From: Bacilli bacterium
GTDB taxonomy: Bacteria > Bacillota_I > Bacilli_A > RF39 > UBA660
Length of the DNA stretch: 14,526 bases
Direction of reading: 5' to 3'
NCBI GenBank assembly: GCA_017888105.1
Contig: JAGHGS010000030.1
Location: 1-14,526 of the forward strand
In this document: one piece after another, positions 1 through 6,618 of the stretch
Position numbering within the stretch: position 1 is the stretch's first letter
How the letters are laid out: the number at the start of each line of letters is the position of its first letter
Made by a program: the position numbers and the translations under genes
The notes under the pieces: model-generated
Seen by the model: only the letters and a program-made list of their open reading frames with translations
Told to the model about the DNA's origin: nothing
Databases searched by the model: none

Positions 1-2
1 AA

Positions 3-449
3 ACAAAGATACATGAAGCAGAAGTTATTATTGATGAGGCTTTAAGAACAAAATATGACACTTTAATGCGTGTTAGTAATCATATTCGTTCTTCAATGGA
101 AAATAATAAAAATTATTTTAAAGAATATGAAAAATTAAAAGATGCTAATATTAGTAATTTTGATATGGATCGAAAATTAAATGAAGGTTATACTTTGATT
201 TTAAAAATGATTGATGATTTAAAATTAAATAATAATGAAGAGATTAGCGAAGAAATTGATCATATTAAAAGAATTGATGAAAAACTTACGGCTGCAAAAA
301 ATTACTATAATAAAAATACCAGTGAAGAAAATGCAATTGTAAGAAAGTTTCCTACTAATATTATTGCCAAAATTCATGGGTTTAAAGTCAAATTATTCTT
401 TGATGGAAAAGATATGGATGATGAAATAATAGACGACTTCAAAATGTAA
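3..449 (+). CDS. lemA: LemA family protein, 5' end cut by window edge
   Basis: The reading frame is already open at base 3, so the visible 148 codons are the C-terminal part and the ATG at 66 is an internal Met rather than the start. LemA proteins are membrane-anchored, mostly helical proteins of poorly known function, usually about 185-190 aa with an N-terminal membrane segment, which here would lie left of the window. The visible part opens with the EAEVIIDEALRTKYDTLMRV-type helix. It ends with the family's most conserved stretch: an LTAAKNYYN helix, then a KFPTNIIAKIHGFK motif and a short FFDG tail. The stretch between is Lys/Glu/Asn-rich and helical. The stop codon at 447-449 sits inside a terminator hairpin shared with the convergent ung gene. 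The family call rests on the C-terminal motif; the cellular role is not known. Confidence 0.8.
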   Translation, partial: TKIHEAEVIIDEALRTKYDTLMRVSNHIRSSMENNKNYFKEYEKLKDANISNFDMDRKLNEGYTLILKMIDDLKLNNNEEISEEIDHIKRIDEKLTAAKNYYNKNTSEENAIVRKFPTNIIAKIHGFKVKLFFDGKDMDDEIIDDFKM

Positions 450-462
450 GTCGTCTATTTTT
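428..462. terminator. Shared hairpin terminator between convergent lemA and ung
   Basis: Perfect 12-bp inverted repeat: arm AATAGACGACTT at 428-439 and its complement at 448-459, with an 8-nt loop. On + it runs into a T-rich tail (457-462), a standard intrinsic terminator for lemA. On - the tail is only moderately T-rich, so termination of ung from this hairpin is less certain. Both stop codons lie in or at the edge of the structure: lemA TAA at 447-449 and ung TAG at 455-457. Confidence 0.85.
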
Positions 463-1120
463 CTATTCTCCAATCAATTTCTTTTAATCCATTTTTTCTT
501 AAAAATTCATTGGTTTTACTAAAAGGTTTGGAACCAAAGAAACCATAACGAGCTGAAAACGGAGATGGATGAGGACTCGTTAAAATTAAATGTCTAGGAT
601 TTGTGATATATTTTGCTTTTTCTTTGGCAAAATTTCCCCATAATATAAATACTACTGGTTCTTCTTTTTCATTTAAAAGTCTAATAATGTAGTCAGTAAG
701 TCTCTCCCAACCTAGTTTTCTATGGGAAGCTGGAGTATCTTTAATAACAGTTAGAACAGCGTTAAGCATTAATACTCCTTCTTTAGCCCAACTAGTTAAA
801 TCACCATGATGGGCTGGTGGTATTCCTAAATCATCTTGCAATTCTTTATAAATATTCTGTAAAGATGGAGGAATAGCTATTCCTTTTTGAACTGAAAAAG
901 ATAGCCCATGAGCCTCGCCAGTACCATGGTATGGATCTTGTCCGACAATTACTACTCTTGTATCCTTATAACTTGTAAGTTTTAATGCTTCAAAAATATG
1001 ATCTTTGGGTGGAAATACTGTGTGATGAAGATACTCCTCTTCCACTACATGATAAAATTTCTTAAATCCTGGACTATCCCAAATAATCTTTAACTTTTCA
1101 TCCCAATCATTACCTATCAT
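455..1120 (-). CDS. ung: Uracil-DNA glycosylase, family 1 (UDG)
   Basis: Removes uracil from DNA to start base-excision repair in the cytoplasm. The 221-aa product is full length for the family (E. coli Ung is 229). Motifs in order: the water-activating loop GQDPYHG at residues 60-66 with catalytic Asp62; the Phe of LSFSV that stacks on uracil (about 73-77); LMLNAVLTV at 117-125 with the uracil-reading Asn120; and the DNA-intercalation loop HPSP at 184-187 with catalytic His184. ATG at 1118-1120 is preceded by AGAGGT about 6 nt upstream, which supports this start. It is convergent with lemA and lies downstream of a decayed coding segment. No convincing promoter was found in the 230-bp gap, so transcription may come from further upstream or from an unrecognised site. 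Confidence 0.97.
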   Translation of the reverse strand: MIGNDWDEKLKIIWDSPGFKKFYHVVEEEYLHHTVFPPKDHIFEALKLTSYKDTRVVIVGQDPYHGTGEAHGLSFSVQKGIAIPPSLQNIYKELQDDLGIPPAHHGDLTSWAKEGVLMLNAVLTVIKDTPASHRKLGWERLTDYIIRLLNEKEEPVVFILWGNFAKEKAKYITNPRHLILTSPHPSPFSARYGFFGSKPFSKTNEFLRKNGLKEIDWRIEK

Positions 1121-1130
1121 TTTACTACCT

Positions 1131-1314
1131 CTATTTCTTTTCTAAAGTTCTTACTAATGTTTGATAATCTTTTTGTATCTCACTATTTATCTTTTATTTT
1201 CTCTACTTCTAACATATCATTAAGGTCATCTTATAATTTTAATATCTTTTTATAACTTAGGGTTTCACTATTTAATTAGCTATTATTTAATAAAAAATCA
1301 TATGCTTCTATCAT
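1131..1314 (-). pseudogene. Decayed coding remnant, family not recognised
   Basis: Read on -, an ATG at 1314 begins a plausible protein stretch (MIEAYDFLLNNS) broken by TAA, continues in the same frame (LNSETLSYKKILKL) to a second TAA, then DDLNDMLEVEKIKDK. A one-base frame change then gives INSEIQKDYQTLVRTLEKK and a stop at 1131-1133. All pieces look like soluble helical protein of this organism's usual composition, and they join end to end with only two nonsense codons and one indel. This is the pattern of a recently disabled gene, or of its C-terminal end. It lies between the unidentified 228-aa gene and ung on the same strand. The alternative is plain AT-rich intergenic DNA that happens to read well in short pieces. 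The family is unknown. Confidence 0.4.
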
Positions 1315-1350
1315 TAGATGTAATTTTTAAATAACAAACTCTTATTATTT

Positions 1351-2037
1351 TTACATAAATTCTTTTTTTAATACTCTATTAAATTGTTGATAATCTAAAT
1401 TTAATTTTCCAGAGATAGCAGATTTCTTTATTTCATTTTCAATCATGTTTAAACGATTTATTACATCTAATCTTAAACTAGCGGTAGGATCTATTTGTTC
1501 TAATTTAATTTCGTCTGTTTCTTGTTTTATTTCTATTAGTTTACTAATGTAATATTTACCTAAATCACTTAATAAATTATATAAATACTTCTTATCTTTT
1601 TCTTCTAAAGACATATTTTTAACTTTAGAACTAGTACTTAAAATTAATTTTAAAATAGGATCTTCTATTTCTTTTTCTTTTTTTGGATGTGCTATCTCAT
1701 TTAATAATTCTATCACTCTTTCTTTTGTGATCATTCCCCTTATTTTTTCCTTATTTGATAAATAGTTTTCTAAAGGAACATAGTGATAAATCACTTCACT
1801 TCCTATTAATTCATTTAATCCGATATAACGATAAAAATAATAATATTTCACTCCTGTAACTACATCCGTAGCTTGTGAATTATGATATAGATGATCTTCT
1901 TTTAAAAAAGCAATTAATTTAGTATTTTTTGAATCACAAACATAATTCTTTCCATTTTTATATAATGTTGCTACATAGCCAATATATAAGTTATCGATTT
2001 TTAATAACCTTGATTTTCCAAAATATTTTGTAAACAC
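1351..2037 (-). CDS. Hypothetical protein (228 aa), last gene of the rplI-dnaB-rlmH operon
   Basis: I do not recognise this family. The product has no signal peptide or membrane segment. Residues 1-95 are rich in Tyr and beta-prone residues (YIGYVATLYKNGKNYVC; VVTGVKYYYFYRYIG) and look like a small beta-sheet domain. Residues 105-228 are Lys/Glu-rich and helical, with possible coiled-coil stretches near the C-terminus. The start is GTG at 2037, chosen because a perfect AGGAGG lies 5 nt upstream; that site overlaps the TAG stop of rlmH, so translation is probably coupled to rlmH. Codon use and base content match the neighbours, so it is probably a native gene. The only functional hint is its operon position after rlmH, and no function is proposed. 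Confidence 0.75.
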   Translation of the reverse strand: MFTKYFGKSRLLKIDNLYIGYVATLYKNGKNYVCDSKNTKLIAFLKEDHLYHNSQATDVVTGVKYYYFYRYIGLNELIGSEVIYHYVPLENYLSNKEKIRGMITKERVIELLNEIAHPKKEKEIEDPILKLILSTSSKVKNMSLEEKDKKYLYNLLSDLGKYYISKLIEIKQETDEIKLEQIDPTASLRLDVINRLNMIENEIKKSAISGKLNLDYQQFNRVLKKEFM

Positions 2038-2042
2038 AATTA

Positions 2043-2048
2043 CCTCCT
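2043..2048 (-). promoter_or_regulatory. Shine-Dalgarno site AGGAGG overlapping the rlmH stop
   Basis: AGGAGG, 5 nt before the GTG start at 2037. It shares bases with the rlmH TAG stop (2047-2049). It fixes the GTG as the start of the 228-aa gene and implies translational coupling to rlmH. Confidence 0.85.
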
Positions 2049-2484
2049 ATTTATGGTAGTTCTCATTGTTATTTATTTTAAACGCTCGATATATTTGTTC
2101 TAAGAGTATTCCTCTAAATAAACCATGAGGAAAAGTTAGTTTAGAGAATGATAATTTATAATTACTTCTATTTTTGATTCTATTATTTAATCCTGTAGAT
2201 GAACCTATGATAAATGTAATGGTACTATGAGTTATAAAGGTTTCATCTATTAATTTGGCAAATGATACACTATCTATTTCTTTTCCTTCTATTTCTAGTG
2301 TAATAATATAATCATTTTTACCAATATATTTTAAAATATTATTTGCTTCACTTTCTAAATCTTCTTCATCTTTTAATTCAATGATTTCTATTTTATGATA
2401 TTTTTCAATTCTTTTTTTATAATCATTTACTAAATCTGTTAAATACTTTTCTTTTAATTTCCCTAAACAAATTATTTTAATCAT
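2047..2484 (-). CDS. rlmH: 23S rRNA pseudouridine-1915 N3-methyltransferase RlmH
   Basis: A SPOUT-class, SAM-dependent methyltransferase that makes m3-pseudouridine at 23S rRNA position 1915 on assembled 70S ribosomes. The 145-aa product begins with the typical IICLGKLKEKYL strand-helix and ends with the trefoil-knot region: SFSKLTFPHGLFR, then ILLEQIYRAFKI, then YHK. It is about 14 residues shorter than the B. subtilis protein (159), mainly by loss of a loop near residues 40-48. Two usually conserved spots differ: the SAM-side IGGSLG is IGSSTG (93-98), and the C-terminal RGEPYHK is NNENYHK. The start overlaps the walJ stop as ATGA (2481-2484), so the two are probably translated together. The family call is firm; whether activity is normal is open. 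Confidence 0.95.
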   Translation of the reverse strand: MIKIICLGKLKEKYLTDLVNDYKKRIEKYHKIEIIELKDEEDLESEANNILKYIGKNDYIITLEIEGKEIDSVSFAKLIDETFITHSTITFIIGSSTGLNNRIKNRSNYKLSFSKLTFPHGLFRGILLEQIYRAFKINNNENYHK

Positions 2485-3245
2485 ACTTCCATCACTTCAC
2501 TTACTTCATCTGGTTTAGCACATTTGATATCTCTGAATGGTATATTATAAGTATCAAAAATATGATTGATTTCATTTAATGCTAATTCTTCGGTATTATT
2601 TTTTTCTGATAAGTGCATTAAATATATTTTCTTGGTTTTTTCACCAATCAGTTTGGTTAAGTAAAGACTACAAGCATTGTTTGATAAATGCCCATAGTCA
2701 GATAATACTCTTTTTTTAAGCCAATCTGGATATGGTCCGTGTTGAAGTCGCTCTATATCATGATTGCTTTCAAATAAATAAATTTCTTTATTTTGTAAAT
2801 ATTTAAAATTTTTATGATTGACATATCCAGTATCGGTTACATATACAACAGAGTGTCCATTGTTTTCAAAGATAAAATTGCGGGAATCGGTTGCATCATG
2901 AGAAGAATGGATACAACGAACTTTTAAATTTTTTAAAACTACTTCATCTTCATAAATTAATACATGTTCATAATCATGAATATCATCTAATTCTTTAAAC
3001 ATATCACTTGATATAACTATGGTTGGATGATATTTTTTTATAAATGTTTTTAGTGCTGATATATGATCATCGTGCAAATGACTTATAAAAATATAATTAA
3101 TTTCTTCCGGTTTTACTCCTATGCTTTCTAATTTTTCAACAATATATTTTCGGTTCTTTCCTATATCTATTAATATTTTAAATTCATCAGTTTCTATATA
3201 AGTGGAATTTCCCCCTGAACCACTTGCTAAAACACATACTTTCAT
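2481..3245 (-). CDS. walJ: WalJ/YycJ-like metallo-beta-lactamase-fold hydrolase
   Basis: MBL-fold protein of the YycJ/WalJ/VicX type, a putative 5'-3' exonuclease linked in Firmicutes to coordinating cell division with DNA replication. The 254-aa product (B. subtilis about 264) starts with LASGSGGNSTYIE and carries the metal-binding HLHDDH at residues 56-61. Further ligand candidates are His116 of HSSHDATD, Asp138 of TDTG, and His162 of the ESNHD segment. GHLSN at 185-189 and His211 of LMHLSE complete the expected set. No signal peptide. ATG at 3245 overlaps the stop of the M23 gene (TAATG) and its own stop overlaps the rlmH start. The usual walRKHI genes are not present in this window; here it follows dnaB and a wall peptidase. 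Confidence 0.9.
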   Translation of the reverse strand: MKVCVLASGSGGNSTYIETDEFKILIDIGKNRKYIVEKLESIGVKPEEINYIFISHLHDDHISALKTFIKKYHPTIVISSDMFKELDDIHDYEHVLIYEDEVVLKNLKVRCIHSSHDATDSRNFIFENNGHSVVYVTDTGYVNHKNFKYLQNKEIYLFESNHDIERLQHGPYPDWLKKRVLSDYGHLSNNACSLYLTKLIGEKTKKIYLMHLSEKNNTEELALNEINHIFDTYNIPFRDIKCAKPDEVSEVMEV

Positions 3246-4756
3246 TAATATAACCCCATTGGATTAATAAAGTAAGAACCTGAACGATAAGGATATCCTC
3301 TAGATATTGCGAAATGTAAATGAGTACCGGTTGCTCTACCACTACTTCCCATCGTACCTATTACTTGGCCTCGACTAACGCTTTGTCCAACTGATACTGA
3401 ATTACTTGCATTGTGAGCATAAATTACATACATATTGTTACCATGATCAATAATAACATGGTTTCCAAGAGAACCTCCACAGGTATCGCCTAAGCCACTT
3501 CCTCTAGCTGGACAGCCATTGTATACATAAACTACGGTTCCACTTCCGATTGAGTAAATTGGAGATCCATGACCAGTACCGGATATATCGATACCATCGT
3601 GATGAGTACCCCAACGAGAAGCAAAGTAACTTGTAATAACGTATGGTCTTGCTGTTGGCCATCCCCATGTTCCAGTTGATACTGGTGGATATATTGGTCC
3701 ACCGCCACCTCCAGATGGTCGTTTTGTTCCAACAACTACTACCTGATTTACTGGTTCTTTAATTGTTTCAGAACTAACAATTTCTGAACCTTGAGCTTGT
3801 ACACCATTGGTAACTGTAAATTTTTCAGTAACTAGTTCTTCTCCTTTTTGACCTGGTACTTTCACTTCTTCATAGCTTGTGTATTCATTATTATCTTTTT
3901 CTTCCACAATATCATAAGCTATTTCTTGAACGGATACTCGGTGTAAATCATAAACAAAGTTTAATAATGGATTAATATATGTAACGTTTAAAGTACTTCC
4001 TACTCTTAAAATAACATCTTCACTTTTTAATTCCGGATTAATAGTAAGTAAATCACTTGTTCCTAATTCGTATTCATCTGCGATTGATTCAATTGTATCA
4101 CCAATTTTTACCGTATAATATTCCATTTCTGGATTTTCACCAAATAATAAATATTGAGTTAATTCATTTACATCAGTATATATTTTTTCGTTTACACTTA
4201 TATATGCTTCTTTAATCGTTATTGCTTCTTCAAAATACATATTTTCAATAATGGATCCTGTATCAATAATTTCATCTTGTGTCCCATTAATATAATCTTC
4301 ATATACTCCATCTTCTAAAAAAGAATTTACAAAATTTATTAATGCTTCATTAAATATTTCTTCATTTAAAACATTAATTGTAATTTGAGTATCATCTTTT
4401 TTTATTGTAATAACATATCCTTTAATGGTAAAATCATCTACTTCTTCAATTTTATTATATACATCATTAATATTATCAGATGTATCACTATAAGTATTCA
4501 TTGCAATTATTTTTAAATCTGTTGGAGGATAAACATTGGTTACATTATATTCCTCTTTAATAGCGGTTTGACTTTGATCGATTAGACTATATAACTCTTC
4601 TTCATTATCAATTACACCAATTTTTTCTCCATGCAAATAAACTTGATATTTAGAATTAGCGGGAGTAAGTATTTTATCCGTGGTATTGCTTAGGAAAAGA
4701 ATTACTCCGGCGATTAAAGTAATCACTATTGTTATGGCAATATTTTTCTTATGCAT
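3245..4756 (-). CDS. Membrane-anchored LysM-G5-M23 peptidoglycan endopeptidase
   Basis: Predicted cell-wall hydrolase of 503 aa acting outside the membrane. In order: an N-terminal membrane segment or uncleaved signal (about 3-24); a long Asp/Glu/Ile-rich region with no recognised family (30-210); one LysM peptidoglycan-binding domain (about 214-261, YYTVKIGDTIESIADEYEL); a G5-type domain (about 270-345); a Gly-rich linker; and a C-terminal M23 (LytM) peptidase domain (about 372-500). The zinc motif is complete: H386xxxD390 and the HLH of 479-481, with a YAHN motif between. A loop of about 16 residues carries Cys415 and Cys426, a possible disulfide. ATG at 4756 is chosen over the in-frame ATG at 4771 because AAGGAGG lies 5 nt upstream. 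It overlaps the dnaB end by 8 nt. Confidence 0.93.
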   Translation of the reverse strand: MHKKNIAITIVITLIAGVILFLSNTTDKILTPANSKYQVYLHGEKIGVIDNEEELYSLIDQSQTAIKEEYNVTNVYPPTDLKIIAMNTYSDTSDNINDVYNKIEEVDDFTIKGYVITIKKDDTQITINVLNEEIFNEALINFVNSFLEDGVYEDYINGTQDEIIDTGSIIENMYFEEAITIKEAYISVNEKIYTDVNELTQYLLFGENPEMEYYTVKIGDTIESIADEYELGTSDLLTINPELKSEDVILRVGSTLNVTYINPLLNFVYDLHRVSVQEIAYDIVEEKDNNEYTSYEEVKVPGQKGEELVTEKFTVTNGVQAQGSEIVSSETIKEPVNQVVVVGTKRPSGGGGGPIYPPVSTGTWGWPTARPYVITSYFASRWGTHHDGIDISGTGHGSPIYSIGSGTVVYVYNGCPARGSGLGDTCGGSLGNHVIIDHGNNMYVIYAHNASNSVSVGQSVSRGQVIGTMGSSGRATGTHLHFAISRGYPYRSGSYFINPMGLY

Positions 4757-6104
4757 TATATCCTCCTTCATTTTCGGTATGTAAATAGTTTTTGAAGTTA
4801 CTCATATTCAGTTCAAATAATAATCGATATAAACCAGTCGAACCTTTTCTGTGTTTTGCAATAATTACATCGATTGGTACAATATTTTCCTTTTTTTCAC
4901 TTTTGGCTTCATAATAATCTTTTCGATTTAAAAATAAAACTAAATCCGCATCTTGTTCTAGAGATCCTGATTCTCTTAAATCTACTAAAGCTGGTTCTTT
5001 ATTTTCACGCTTGTCTACACTACGAGAAAGCTGAGCTAAAGCAATTACGGGAACATCGAGTTCTAAAGCCATTGTTTTTAAACTACGAGATATTTCTGAT
5101 ACTTCTACTTGTCTTGATTCTACTCGGTTTGATCCAGTTGTAACTAACTGTAAATAGTCAATTACTACCAATCCTAATCCGTTTGGCTGAGAAGCTAGTC
5201 TTCTACATTTTGCTTTGATTTCAGGTGCTGTGATACTTGCATTATCTTCAATATAGATATTGGTGTTTGCTAGCTTACTTAATGCTTCATTATATCTTTT
5301 CCAGTCATTATGCTCTAATTTTCCAGTATTTAACTTATAGGAATCAATTCCTCCCACACTTGCTATCATACGGTTTACTAGCATTTCAGCCGACATTTCT
5401 AAGTTAAAAATAGCAATTGCTTTATCGGTTGAAAAGGCTGCATTCGTTGCAATATTTAAAGCAAAAGCTGTTTTTCCCATACCAGGACGGGCAGCTAAAA
5501 TAATTAGTTCGCCTCCATGAAGACCAGCTGTAACACGATCTAAATCATAAAATCCTGTACGAATTCCTGTAATATCACTTTTGTTTTTAGCAAGCTCTTC
5601 TAGTCTTTCTTGTGCCCTTCTTAATACTTCATGAATTGGTATAAATTCACTTGAAGTTCTTGCTCTTACGACATTTAAAATACTTCTTTCGGCTTGATCA
5701 AGCATACTAGTAATATTTTCGTCATTATAAGCACTTGTTACAATATCTGTTGCAGTATTAATAACATTTCTTCTTATCGCGGCATCTTTTAAGATTTTAA
5801 TATAATATTCTAAATTAGCGGATGTTACAACCGAATCAATTACTTCTGTTAAATAATTTAATCCACCAATTTCATTAAAAACTTTTTTCTTATCTAGTTC
5901 TGCTTTTATCGTAGTTAAATCAACCGGAGTTCCCTCTTTATATAAACTAATAATGGCATTAAAAATCGTTCTATTTTTTTCATTATAAAACATGTCTTCT
6001 GTTACTTCATCATTAATTTTTTCTAATGCATCACTGCTTAAAAAAGCGACTCCTAAAACACTCATTTCTGCTTCTAAGTCGCAAGGCATTGCACGTGTTG
6101 CCAA
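4749..6104 (-). CDS. dnaB: Replicative DNA helicase DnaB (DnaC in B. subtilis)
   Basis: Hexameric ATP-driven 5'-3' helicase that unwinds the replication fork. The product is 451 aa from the proposed start, normal for the family. The N-terminal helical domain opens with MPCDLEAEMSVLG and is followed by the linker. The RecA-like motor domain has Walker A ARPGMGKT (205-212), Walker B VVIDYLQL (313-320), the DLRESGSLEQDAD segment (375-387) and the KHRKGSTG arginine-finger region (417-424). A TTG at 6104 is preferred over the GTG at 6113 because AGGTGA lies exactly 5 nt before the TTG and overlaps the GTG itself. The gap to rplI is only a few bases, the same rplI-dnaB order as in B. subtilis. No intein or frameshift was seen. 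Confidence 0.97.
   Translation of the reverse strand: MATRAMPCDLEAEMSVLGVAFLSSDALEKINDEVTEDMFYNEKNRTIFNAIISLYKEGTPVDLTTIKAELDKKKVFNEIGGLNYLTEVIDSVVTSANLEYYIKILKDAAIRRNVINTATDIVTSAYNDENITSMLDQAERSILNVVRARTSSEFIPIHEVLRRAQERLEELAKNKSDITGIRTGFYDLDRVTAGLHGGELIILAARPGMGKTAFALNIATNAAFSTDKAIAIFNLEMSAEMLVNRMIASVGGIDSYKLNTGKLEHNDWKRYNEALSKLANTNIYIEDNASITAPEIKAKCRRLASQPNGLGLVVIDYLQLVTTGSNRVESRQVEVSEISRSLKTMALELDVPVIALAQLSRSVDKRENKEPALVDLRESGSLEQDADLVLFLNRKDYYEAKSEKKENIVPIDVIIAKHRKGSTGLYRLLFELNMSNFKNYLHTENEGGYNA
4762..4768 (-). promoter_or_regulatory. Shine-Dalgarno site AAGGAGG inside the dnaB end
   Basis: AAGGAGG, 5 nt before the ATG at 4756 and within the last codons of dnaB. It lies between the two candidate starts and so selects 4756 (MHKKNIAI) rather than 4771 as the start of the M23 peptidase gene. 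Confidence 0.9.
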
Positions 6105-6109
6105 AAAAA

Positions 6110-6115
6110 TCACCT
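6110..6115 (-). promoter_or_regulatory. Shine-Dalgarno site AGGTGA of dnaB
   Basis: AGGTGA directly after the rplI TAA, 5 nt before the TTG at 6104. Its match to the 16S tail argues that the GTG at 6113, which is part of this site, is not the start. Confidence 0.7.
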
Positions 6116-6117
6116 AC

Positions 6118-6558
6118 TTACTTTTGTAAATTTACTCTTAGTTTAAATGTTACTCTTTTATGAAGAATTACTTCTACTTCATGAATTCCTAATGTATCTA
6201 AATCACTATCTAGTTTAATACATTTTTTATCTACCAAATAGCCCATTTCTTTTAGTTTCTCAGCAATTTGTTTGGTTGATACTTTACCAAACACTTTATC
6301 ATTTGTTCCTGTTTTTACCTTAAAGGCAATTATTTTATTTTCTAATTCTTTTTTTATTTTTTCTAATCCTTTTACTTTTGATTCTTCATCACGTGCTTCT
6401 TCGTCTAATCTTCGATCTAGTACTTCTTTGCTTCTTTTGGTAAGAGGTACTGCAAGTTTATTTTTAATTAAATAGTTATTAGCATAGCCGTCACTAACTT
6501 CTAATATCTCATCTTTTTTTCCTACTTTTCTTACATCTTGTAATAAAATGATTTTCAT
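6118..6558 (-). CDS. rplI: 50S ribosomal protein bL9
   Basis: Structural protein at the base of the ribosomal L1 stalk; it binds 23S rRNA through its N-terminal domain. The 146-aa length is typical. It starts MKIILLQDVRKVGKKDEILEV, followed by the signature GYANNYL (24-30), a long charged connecting helix (about 42-75), and the C-terminal domain with FGKVSTKQIAEKL. In the signature, the Gly normally three residues after NYL is replaced by Lys (NYLIKNKLA). ATG at 6558 follows AAGGGTGA with 4 nt spacing. It is the first gene of the minus-strand operon leading to dnaB; no gdpP-type gene sits upstream here, and a terminator ends the gene before it. Confidence 0.97.
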   Translation of the reverse strand: MKIILLQDVRKVGKKDEILEVSDGYANNYLIKNKLAVPLTKRSKEVLDRRLDEEARDEESKVKGLEKIKKELENKIIAFKVKTGTNDKVFGKVSTKQIAEKLKEMGYLVDKKCIKLDSDLDTLGIHEVEVILHKRVTFKLRVNLQK

Positions 6559-6584
6559 GAAATCACCCTTTCATACGTAATTCT

Positions 6585-6613
6585 ATTATATCAAAAAAAA
6601 GCTACTAATAAAA
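6585..6613 (-). promoter_or_regulatory. Candidate promoter of the rplI-dnaB operon
   Basis: A consensus -10 TATAAT at 6585-6590 (minus strand), with a weak -35 (TTTTAT, 6608-6613) 17 nt upstream. Predicted transcription start near 6578, about 20 nt before the rplI ATG, leaving room for the AAGGGTGA site. The region overlaps the terminator of the gene upstream. The weak -35 limits confidence. Confidence 0.5.
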
Positions 6614-6617
6614 GTAG
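6593..6617 (-). terminator. Intrinsic terminator of the thioredoxin-like gene
   Basis: On -, immediately after the TAA at 6619-6621: a 5-bp stem CTACT/AGTAG (arms 6613-6617 and 6602-6606), a 6-nt loop, then C and eight Ts (6593-6600). The stem is short but the T-run is strong. Confidence 0.65.
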
Positions 6618-6618
6618 T

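Noticed and set aside
66..68. ATG at 66 as the start of the LemA-family gene
   Set aside because: The same frame is open to the window's left edge and encodes conserved LemA residues before this Met, so the gene is truncated by the window rather than starting here.
3532..3735. Minus-strand open frame overlapping the M23 peptidase gene
   Set aside because: It is an out-of-frame shadow of the peptidase coding region, Gln/Leu-rich with no ribosome site and no family resemblance.
6104..6113. GTG at 6113 as the dnaB start
   Set aside because: It overlaps the AGGTGA site and would need a ribosome site within the rplI end; TTG at 6104 has ideal spacing. The difference is only three residues, so this is a preference, not proof.
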